Below the pieces are notes generated by a model. That model was not told the DNA's origin. It did no database searches and saw only the letters and a list, made by a program, of their open reading frames with translations. A stretch of DNA of 64,000 nt from Trichobilharzia regenti (lineage: Eukaryota; Platyhelminthes; Trematoda; Strigeidida; Schistosomatidae): contig OX235263.1 of the NCBI GenBank assembly GCA_944472135.2, forward strand, positions 19,831,379 through 19,895,378, in the 5' to 3' direction. Made by a program: the position numbers and the translations under genes. Of the stretch, positions 21,501-33,500 are shown one piece after another (the first letter of the stretch is position 1; each line of letters starts with the position of its first letter).

Positions 21501-24500
21501 CTTCTGAAGGGTCATCTAATCTTCAGTAGAGTGTGTTGATATGTGTGTTAAATGATTTTGATGAGCATACATCAAAATACGCTTCTTCTTCCAACAGAAG
21601 AAGTAATATCTTTATGAATTAACTGATTATCTGAGCATAGTTTGTGTGCTCACGTCAACTTTTCAATATCGTATCACAACTGTAATGATGTCTATATGAA
21701 GAATAAGTTTCTGCCGAATTAACCTACCACAGAGGATTTTGTTTCAATCTGACGTCTAACAACTTTGTTAGTTTAAATCAGCAGAAATAAATTCCTCACA
21801 TCACATTATGACAGGATTTCAGTTGAGGTGTTTTATATACACCATGTATTAACCCATCAGCATCTGTGGACAAGAAAATTAGTCAAAGTGATTTGAAGTA
21901 TTCCATAAAGTGTCGGTAGACGAGACCGAATTCCCCACTGGACATCAAATGTCTTCCAGATCACAGTATGTGATATGCTTCATACTACGAGCTGTAATCA
22001 AGAAAGTAAGCATAAATATGTAGAATCAACTACACACTAATCATTTATTGAGATGAGTAGGTGTATACTACTCACACCAACCAGTATTGTTTGCTAGCCA
22101 TGCCAGATCGAGATGATGCAAATGCCGGATGACAGTATCATTCGTTTGAGAACGAGCTCAAAATTGGTGTACCCAGTTTCACTCAGCTCAGAGAGCCGTG
22201 TCAGTTCAAACCAACTGATTACTGGAGAGCGACATGAGCAAACTCGTAATGCCCTAATTCAGACTCGTAACCTGCTAATTATTTCGGCCCCAAATGAGCA
22301 AGATTACTGCCCATTGCTCTGATCACTTCGATTTGGCTAGCAGTCACCATTGGTTGACAGTCGGTAGTATTTAGTTTTATGAAAATGTTTCTGCTGATTT
22401 CATCAATTCAATAATAATTGTCTGCATTCGATAAAATAAATGGAGCTACATAGTGAATAATGGAATCGATTTCAACACTTGTTGTAACGAACAATTTGAC
22501 TATTAAGTGAATTTTGTGAAGTATCCCCCTTCACATATGTCTCTGTTTAGACAGAGCAAGTGAGAAACACGTTGAAAAATGAAATTCTATTTACTCTCAT
22601 TGTCAGATGCCGTCAATTATGCAAATACTATCTATCCACCATGGTAATTGGAAAATACGCTCTTTGTTTACGTAGAGCTTTGATGATTTCTTCAAAATGC
22701 TTTATACGACTTTGCACACGAAATTGATCAGTGTGATCAATAATTCAAATCCATTTGGAATATGTGAATCCTTTTATAGTAGTAGTTTCACTAGTAAATT
22801 CGTGTAGGTGTTTGCATGTCCTCGGCTGAAGTCACTGTAGTCATGCGATGAAGTGTATGCGTGTGATTTGTTTAACAGTTTCAAACTGTTTTGTAAACTG
22901 ATATCAATTACACACTGATGTGGTTTCTTGCTTCATATTACCACATAGCGAATGGATCGTATTCCACGAACGATACTCGGCTAACTACTGTTCGTAAATT
23001 CTACAAATCCTGTGTGGACCATGGAAATAGAACTCTTCAGCAGACTAGAAGACAGGCAATTCATTTGATAAGAAAATCATTTGGTGGATGGGATTTGTTG
23101 CCGTCTTCTTCTCAACATCTATCGGAAACAGTAACGCCAGAACAAGAAGTTGACGATTTCAGCTTAAATGATATTTACTATCCAAGTCTGAGCATAACAG
23201 GAGGTTGTCCTTTATTTTCCATTGATATTAGCGTGGAAAACCTAGAGATTCAGGTAAGCAAGCTTTATAATTATCACTTGTTAGACATGATACATCAACT
23301 TGACATGGAGTGCAAATTTAATCTAATTGTCAATTCAAAGCTTTTTTTCTCCTGCTTTATTACGGTGCACAACGGCACACAGAATAATTCTGCAGCTATT
23401 GCTGATTGTAAGGATATAAGAAAGTACTGCAGATTAAGGAATACCGAAGGCTTTCAGAAGAATCTTCACATTCCAGTGCTGTAGCAATGTATTATCAGAC
23501 GTCTGTAGAGTAGGGCTGATGGTAATCAATAAAAAGTCATCACATAACACAATATCTTTCTATGCAGAATTCTCTATTCTAACTAAGGGAAACTTCTTGT
23601 GCATTCCATATACGGACAAAGATCTCTCACTCTTGGTGTCTACGTTTCCTCTGTTGAATAAAATTGATAGTGAATTACATTCAAGAAGAAATGGTGACTG
23701 GGAGTGTGATTTCATCAGTTTTATTCAGTAAACAAAGATAGGACTTCAAGTGAACATAGATAAAACAGAGGTGATGAAGATTCCTGGCCAACACCAACAG
23801 CAACAGCAACAACAACAACAGACAACAATCAGCCAGCATAAATGGGAGGAACCTGAAAGAAACAACCTCCTTCACCTACACTCCTACCTGGGAAACATCG
23901 TTTCGACTACAGGCGCCAGGAAATGACGAGAATATCAAAGCGCGGATCGGAAAAGCAAGACAAGCTTTCATTACTCTGAAGTCTGTGTCCAGGAGGTCAA
24001 CAGCACTCAGCATGGAAATGAAAATAAGATCCGAATTTTCAACTCCAATGTGAAGTGAGTCAGTGCTACTCACCAGGTGGATCAGAGACTTGGCCAGCGC
24101 GTCATAAAGAGCATCTCAAACAAACTTCAGACCTTCATTAACAGTTGTCTTCGCTCAATACTCGGTATAAGATGGCTGGCCAGAAAAGATCAGGAACAGG
24201 GAGGGACCTCTGACAATGAGCGTTCCAACCCAGCAGGAACCGATTGTGAAACAAATAGGCAGGAAGAAATGGAGATTGATTGGCTGGCCATGCACTGAGG
24301 AAACCATCAAGTGACATCACTAAACAAGCCATTGCTCGAGTGGAGCCCGACTGAATGGGAAGCGGCGAGTTGGTCATCAGTGCAAGGGTGACTTGGAGGA
24401 GGTGATGTGAAGAGGAGATGAAAGCATGTGGGCAGACTTGGAGCGGGATGAAAAAGTTGGCAGAAAAGGCAAGGCAATGGAGACACGCAGCTGAAGCCCT

Positions 24501-27500
24501 ATGTCCCTCTAGGAATTAAAGGATATAATAATAATTGACTAAACTGAACATTAGGTTCGGATTAAATAGGCTGACTTCGAATTAAACAACAACAACTTCT
24601 TGTTAGGGGTAAGCTAGAGTCATCGTTTAATTCATCGGTTTCTCTTCAAGGAACATAGAAATCGGTTACGTATTTGCAAAGATGGCATGATGTCAACTGA
24701 CAGGAGACATTAAAATCCATAAACAGCACTGAGAACTTACATTTGTTTACCTTATACACAGAATGTCAAAATCTAAACGAAACAAAGTCTATAGAAATTG
24801 ATTTGTCTGAGAATTGTTACCACAATCCATAGAGACGTTTTGGAAATATTTAGTACTTCATATATACAAAGGTGTGCATAAATGTCAATTACTGTATAAT
24901 TGAACAGGTGGATCAACCTCTGTTCAGGTAAGGAAATTCAAAAGCTCTGGATCTCGTCATTCAATGAGTCCATAAACATCTTCAGAAAACAAAGTTATCA
25001 CCCTTCAGAAGACGAAAAGTGTTTCAGCAGTGAGTCAATGAAGTCAAGGAGAGGCCGGGCATAGGAACAACTTTCAGAAAAACGATAGTCAGTGTTAGAC
25101 ACTTGAAGTGCCTAAAGAAATTTTTTTTCTTTCCTACATGTTAGTTACTATTATCGGTTTACTTAATTCTGATGCATGAAATAGCAGTTGCGAAAATGGA
25201 TATCCTCTAAATTCCTAATTGCTTTAGATTTCAGATGGAAAATTCGCTTCGTATAAGGACGCTTGTGAAACAGAGGTAATTTCCCAAAAAATTTTCATTA
25301 ATTCAATCAATGCTAACCAAATAGGCAGGAGAATAACAATTTTGTGCAATGAATAATAGTTAAACAATATTAATGGATCAATCAGTCTGAATGACTGGTC
25401 CGTTGCAAATAAAACACTTTGTGACAACTTTTAGTTGAAATCCACTCTTTAGTCACTTTCACCTACTGACTGTGTTTAAAATGATGTTTAAATTACTTCG
25501 GTAACACTGGTTGACTTGACTTACACTAGATGACTTGAGATCACACGTCAAAGAAACCTCCAGCAGGGGTATGGAATGACTGATCATCTTGTGACATGGG
25601 CATTTCTAAAGTTTAACACTGATTGCTCTCGAATATTTCATAAAATTCTGAAAACAGCAGATTTCAAATTCCTCACAGAATTCCGGTGATGTCTGAGTCA
25701 GTCAACAGGAATTTAAGCTGCCTTACTTCAGATGAATCACGCGATAATATCCAAGTTTAATCAGAAACAGTGAAATAAAATATTATATCATTCACACTGG
25801 TGAAGTCGCTACAACAGCGAAAGTCGACGAAATGAAGCCTTTTATCACGAGTGAATTCATACTCGATTTCAAGTCGAATGTTAATTTCTCTAAATTAATC
25901 TGGTCTGCCAATGTGATTACAAATTTGAAATGAAAAAAGCCATTGAAGTAAATTTGTCAATGAAGGGGACTCTTGAAATTTTAATCCACTTAGTTCACTC
26001 AGTTGCACATGTCAAAGTACTCATTGTTTGAAGAGGTACATACTCTCACTTCAATTGATGCACATATCAAATTTCCAGAATTACCGACTTAATCATGTAT
26101 TGCTTTTGTAGGGATTTAGTTTGATTGCATGGAGGATTTAATCATGAGCTGACATCAGTTAGAGAACCACTGGAAAACCAGGGAGTACTGGACATCTGTT
26201 TCGTCCTAGTTTGGGAATCTTCAGCAGAAGGTCCTGGGTTCGAATCCGGTGGGTGCGTACTGATGAAGAGTCCTAAACTAGGACGAAACAGCTGTTCAGT
26301 ACTCCCTGGTTTTCCGGTGGTTCTCTAACTGATGTCAGCTCATGATTAAATCCTCCATGCAATTAATCATGTATCTTTAAAATCAGTGAAATCTGCTGAC
26401 TCATCATACACATATATCATAAATGTAACTGTGCATGCAGAAGAGACTGAATTAAAATTTCACTAAATTCAGTCTATTTTTTGCTTGGGAAACCATGAGT
26501 TCATTTGACTATAATGATGAATACCATACAATGGCAACAGTGATAGCTTCATTGTGAAAAGTCCACTTAGACACAATACAGATTCCTCAACACATTTTAT
26601 AGCAAGATATTCATTCCTTGTGCATAATCTTCAAATAATACAATAACCGATAATATGTCATCTGAAGCACTATCGTTCCACGCGAAGCATACTCTGGTAC
26701 GAATCCATGATGTAATTCCCTCATTTCCTACAAAACATCCCCAGCTATTGGCAGGAACTTGCTTGAAATTATACATAAGTATAGACTTCAACTCTTTGAG
26801 ACAACAGGATGAGTAAAACAATAAGAAACGGAGTGAGTACAATTCATGATGGATAGTAAATTTTGCTAGTTCAATGATTTAAACAGGCCTCCTTCAGATA
26901 TAACCACTTCTACTCATTAAAGTATGAAATATCAGCAAAATACATATTTTGAAGTGTCACGCACGTTATGTAACATCCAAGAGTTGGTTTGTCAACTAGC
27001 TTTTCTGTGTGTCTCTTAGGAAAATGCTCTGAAATGACGTGAGAATAGTCTTGTTTGATGTTTTTTTCATGAGACAGATATCTTTGATTTCGCATTGTAT
27101 AAGAATTCATGAATATTTTAAGTCATCGTGTTTTCTTTAAACAGGTGGATGCTGCAAATATTGCTCCAAAGTATTACGAATATGCATATAAACTGGGAGT
27201 ATCTCCAACCGAAAAGAGCAAGTTGAAAGCTGCTTTTGAATTGCACACACGCTTGTGCCGTGTAAGTTTTCCGTTAATCTTGGAACTTTAACATAGCTAT
27301 GGAATGTGAATTTCATTTGGTAGTATATACGTATGTATACTCGATTAAAATGCAAGTTGTTTAGCTCAACAACAGTAGTGTGATGAGTATCTGAACCCAC
27401 TGTGAAGCAAAACAAATCGTTAATCGAATTTTCTATTTATTCTTGAGCGCGCTGATTGAAGACTATCAGTATTCTGTGCAATCTGACCACTAGACTAAGT

Positions 27501-30500
27501 TATACGACATAAATGTGCATTATCACTGATCAGGATTTGAGATAGAACGTTGTACGTGTCAACAAACATGAGAGTCGATTTTTTATCATTCACTAAGTAA
27601 GCTCATGATATTTTCGATAAGTTCCATTTGAAATTTGTTGTGTCGGGAAACAAACAGACACCTGAATTTCTTAAGTGGAAAGGAGAATTGCGTTTGAATA
27701 GAGTCATTGTATGGCCATATTCTTTTTGAAAAAAATGCGATAGCTTCATCATGACACATTTTATCATTACACCTCTTAAATAAAACAAAATTGAATTTAT
27801 TTACATTGTGATACTCTTATTACTGGGGAAGCGTTAATGCCAACAAACTCTAGTCTTAGAATGACTGTATCCACAACAAGGATAGTGAAGGGAGTTATTA
27901 TCACTGAACATTCGAATGGATTGTAACAGAAAATCAGCATGCAATAGCTGAATCGATCATTGCATTTATTCCATGAATGCTGAAAACGAAGAGTATTCAA
28001 CCATTGTGAATCACATAAAATACTACTGAAATGTTGAAGCGCATTGTAAACAACATAAAACACCGTGATGTGGTAGGATCTTCTCAAAATCTGTTTGCAT
28101 ACCTATTCTGAAATGATAGTGAAGTAAGAGGTTGCGTTTCGTCGCCTTCATGGCTAAGTTGTTCATTCTTCTATCAAGGAAACATGATTTAATTTAATGA
28201 ATATTTCTGATTACTTTCCAGAATCTGTATTTTTCAAAGAAATCTGACCTTACTGATTATCATAAAGAGGTTACAATGAATGAATTGAAGTCAATCTGTC
28301 CATTGGTAAGTAGGTACAGCCAATTTATACATTTCGTAAATTTCAATGTACAATGTACATAGGACCTCAAGCTAGTGGCTTGAAGATTATGTAGCAGTGG
28401 TGATTATTTTTGCAGGATGGGGTTGCTAGCATGCCTCATGCCCAACTTTTTCTCTTTACCAGCATTATTTCGGGCTTAGCGAGGTAAAGGAGTACTTCGG
28501 TGGCCGGGGACCGAACCCTGGACCATGTGCATGGTTGACGAGCGTCCTAACCGCACATTTCAATGTACATACTTTGATTTTTCAATACTTCACAATGCCA
28601 ACTCATTAGGTAGGAATGTCACGGTTGAGGTCATTTATAGATAGAAATATTGAAATAAAAATGGTGAATTTCTGAGTCTGTCTTACAAGAGATTAAGTGT
28701 CTGAAAATGTGTAACGAGGCATTCATTATACAAACTGTATGAGCTTTTAGCATCAGATAATTTTACTTTTGTGAATGTGGATATGAAATTTAACTGAGTG
28801 AATAGTGAACGAAGATAGTTCCATTTATGTATATGAAATTTACGTGATTCAGGTCAGGATCCATATGAAGCATGCAAAGCGATGAAGTACTCCAACTGGA
28901 GAAATTTCTGATTTATTCGAATTCGGGTCAACTATCATTGCTGACTATCTAGTTCTAAGGGAATTATGAACATCAAATAGACTGGCCAGCAATGTTGGAT
29001 GACATGTGTCAGGGGTGTCAGGCTACTTACATCGGTCAACGGTATCTGACATCTTGTGCTTTCGTTTTCTTTATTTACTTGTGCATTTGACCGTGTCGAT
29101 TAGGTGATATTGTTTTGATTTGGAGATTGAAGATTATGCGACTTAGAGGAATTCCAGCTCATCTAAACACGTTCCAATATTTCAAATGACTTCAGACAAC
29201 ATGCGGTGCCTTCAGTGGAAGAAATTGAAATAATCCCCATTGAGAATTGGAAAAAGATAAGTCAGTGTTAGGACAGAATGCATAATGTAATCAGTCAAAA
29301 ATGTCCTGCATTTAGTAGTCACATAGTTGATGAATGATGATGATGGGTAGGAGACTTTCAGTCAGCTGTGAAGATAAAATTGTTTGAGAGTAAAAGAGAA
29401 ATGAATCTGCAAAATCTAGACCAGTAGAACGAAATTTTGCGATCTGACAAACTCTGCATAGTTGTTTCTCTAATCTCGCAGCATCATATTTCTTGTTTAA
29501 AATGATAAGGAAAACTGTTTAGAGGAATTTTAACTCAGAAATCGTCTGTTTTTGTACACTGTATTCTTTGAATATTTCCCAGAACACCATCGGTCCAGCA
29601 CCCTAGTCTAGTAATGAAACAAAATGAACTATCTACTTAGTAATTATTCTTAGGCTGTAGATACCCTCCTTGAAGTTTCATTGTGTAACTCACTAGCGGC
29701 TTGCCTTATTCAGGTAAGTAATTAACTGGGATTCTAGTGAGAAGTCGTGACCAGTAGGGTGTAGCAGGTCGGGTATGAGGACAAATACGTGCCTAAGACA
29801 TTGACTAGGGGTCACACTATGTCGTGAATTGGTAGAAGTTAGAATTCATGGGCCACTGGATCGGGTCCCAGTAGCTTGATGGTATACGAGTTCTCCCTGT
29901 AACCAGAAGGTCCTGGGTTCGAACCCTGGCTGTGGTTGCTTACTGCTGAACGGTGCCAACCTAAGACGAAACAGTTTTCCAGTACTCCCAGGTTTTCCAG
30001 TGGTTCTCTAACTAATGTCAGCTCATGGTGATTCCTGTAACCAACCACATCCGTAAAACCCAACACTTAAATAATTATATTCGATAGTCGTCTGTAAAAT
30101 TCACATCACTTTCGTTAAATCTGCCGAATTTATTAATCGTTTGTGTTTTGCTACATTCATGTTAAGATGGATTGGGATCAGTTGTTTGCAAAATTGTTTC
30201 GACAAATTGGATTCGAACATTACAGATCATTCTCAATAAGTATTGCGGACACAACAGCGCTGCAACATCAGTGTGCCTTACATGAAATTGAACTGTCAAC
30301 GCCTACTGGTAAAAGGTAAGTTTCACATTACTTTCACTGAATGGAACTGAAGAAATATTTTGTTGAAACATGCTTCACTGGATATAGTGCGACTTCTTCA
30401 CTTACTATAAAGTGCGTTAAAATGTGTTTTTTTTTTAGTCTGAAAACGGTCGATATTTTCCTGATAAAGTGGACTCATGGATTTATATCACTTAGAGAAA

Positions 30501-33500
30501 CGTAGAAAATCTGAACTTATTGGACAGATGTTTCACCCTTGTTTAGGACTACTCAGCAGTGTGTACCCACTGATAGGGTTCAATCTCAGAACCTTCTGGG
30601 TACAAGCTAAGCTCGTAGAAAATTCAGCCACTGCGAACCGAATCAGTAGCCAGCCAATGAATTCCAACTTTCATTTTTTATGGAAAAGAAAAGGTGTTCA
30701 GCAAAGAGTTACTCTTTTCGGCGATATCATTCTCAAGCTGTACAAATCACAAATTTATAGTAATTTCCCTTGGCAACAAAAGGAATATTTCCAAAGATGT
30801 GTTAATGCAATTGTTAATTTTTGACAAACAAATTACGTAATTTAGAAGGCGTTAATCGGTTAGAAACTAAAATAAAGTTACAAAAGTAGGTTGGGTGACG
30901 TAATCTAATTGATAGGGTTCAATGAACTACACTAAACACACACTAAACGACACACACTAAACAACATTGACTCCATCCAATCACGCATCCCTGAACTAGA
31001 ACGAAATGTTGACTTACGAGCTCACGCAGTCCACGATTTAGACCAAGAACTACGCCAATCGTTCGAAGAATATGTCGAAGAAGTTGCACAGAAACAATGT
31101 GAGAATGCCAAGTCAAACCTTATTAAAAGCCTGAAGCCGACGAGCGACCCTGAACGTCCATTCCCAAGCAATCCAAAAAAATACGTATTTAACCTGTCAA
31201 ACATTGAGCTGTCAGAACTTCAACTAGAAGCACTGTCCCTCGGTCCAAAGTTCTGCACAAAACCATCAAAAATCCAAAAACTTCAATCCCAAGTCCAGTT
31301 CGAAAACCTGATAAACCAAACATATGATCTATCACCAACTTCCGAAGAGAACCTGCAACAGTTCAGGTCGGTAGTACTCGACAGTTGCCATAAATTTATG
31401 AATACCAAACCAAATGGAAAGTCAATACTGACCAAAAAACACTATAAAGAGCTCAAGGAATTAATAAACAACAAAGAGATTATTCTGTTACGCCCGGATA
31501 AAGGTGGGGGAATCGTAGTCATGAATCGTGAAGACTACGTAAGTAAAATGCTGACCATCCTATCCGACGAATCTAAATTCATAAAACCAGCAAAGGAAAA
31601 GAACATGACGGAACAAACTGAACAAAAACTAACGAACCTTCTCCGAAAACTAAAGACTGAATCATTCATCGATCTCGAAACCTTCGAATCGTTGAAACCG
31701 TCGGGCTCAAATATACCCCGGCTATATGGACTACCAAAAGTGCACAAGAAAAACGTACCTCTTCGACCCATTCTCGATATGACTAATTCACCTTATCACA
31801 GTACCGCACAATGGCTAGTAAACATACTAGAACCAGTCAGAAAGCAAATCTCCCGCCACTCACTTCGAGACTCCTTCGATTTTGTCAATTCCATTGAAAA
31901 CGTCAGCGTTTCCAATCAAACCATGTTCTCACTAGATGTGGTATCACTGTTTACAAACGTCCCACTAACCGAAACAATATGCTATATATGTGAATATATT
32001 GATTCAAAGGAGATGAACATTGGTATACCCACTGACTATTTGAAGGAACTCCTATTAAGATGTACTCTAAACGTCCAATTCACTTTCAATAATGAAATAT
32101 ATAGACAAAAAGATGGTATAGCTATGGGCTCACCACTCGGCCCGCTGCTTGCAGATATTTTCATGTCAAAACTAGAAAATACACACCTAAAGAAGATAAT
32201 AGATAACTTCGGATTCTACAAGAGATACGTGGACGATACTTTTATTATCGCCAATAATGAGGAAAATTTGGAGAACATATTGGACTTCTTCAACAGTTGC
32301 CATCCAGCAATCCAGTTCACACTAGAGAAGGAGTCCAACGCAACAATATCTTTTCTGGACGTGCAACTAGCAAGACGCGAACAAGATGGGACACTCAAAA
32401 GATCCATTCACAGAAAACCGACATGGAATGGACAACTCATCAGCTTTCACAGTTGGGTGCCTATATATACAAAACGAAATCTGATCCGCTCACTGACTCA
32501 CAGAATCCACAACATTTGCAGTCCGGAAACTATAGAAGAAGAGCTGAAGACCCTGAAAAGAATCCTTCTTGAAAACGGTTACCCGGAACGTTTCATCACA
32601 AAAGCTATGAAGCCCAAAACACAAAAACCATCCATGCTTACTGCTCCCAAGAAACTTCTCTATTTGAATCTACAATTCAACGGAGATTCTTCAGCAGAAA
32701 TACTGAGAAACCGCCTGTGCCGTTCACTGAAGAAAACCTTCTTCGCAGCGGAACTCAGACTAACTTTCTCTACGAAACCAATGATTCGCACGAACGTGAA
32801 GGATAAGCTTCCACTGGGGGCCTCATCAATGTGCATCTACCAATTCACCTGCTCATGTGGAGCTAGGTATGTCGGCCGTACCCAGCGTTTGCTATCCAAA
32901 CGAATCAGCGAACACTTACCTTCATGGTTTTATAAAGGAGAAAGAAGATCCCCCCGCCACAGCTCTATCCTAGAACACTTGATCGAATCCGGACACCAAG
33001 CAAACCCACAAAACAACTTCTCAGTTATCTACACAATACGTGGGAATCTTGCCAAAAGAGTACGAATTAAACTTCTTCAAACTGCAGAAGCAATGGCAAT
33101 TCACATATTGAATCCTGAACTCTGCATACAAAAGAAGTTTGTTCAGTCACTAAATCTACAATGGTCCTGATCTATCTTAACACCAAATACGTAATTTTGT
33201 CTTACCTCTTTCTTCTTTGTTTGTCTATTTCTTAATTGCATTATTTTCTACCCCCACCCTCTATTAAATCTCTACGCTCATGACGACTGTTGCTAACTCG
33301 ATTTTCGTTTATTTTTAAGTGAATTCTACTCAGCTTATTAACTTAACTCTCATTCATTTTCAAGTGAATTCTACTCAGATTATTAACTTGACTCTCATTC
33401 ATTTTTTCATTGAACCCTATCAATTAGATTACGTCACCCAACCTACTTTTGTAACTTTATTTTAGTTTCTAACCGATTAACGCCTTCAAAATTACGTAAT

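Noticed and set aside
29640..29717. Exon-like segment between CTGTAG and GTAAGT before exon 6
   Set aside because: The GTAAGT overlaps the 5' end of SINE1, the peptide matches no M13 segment, and exons 5 and 6 already join in phase 0.
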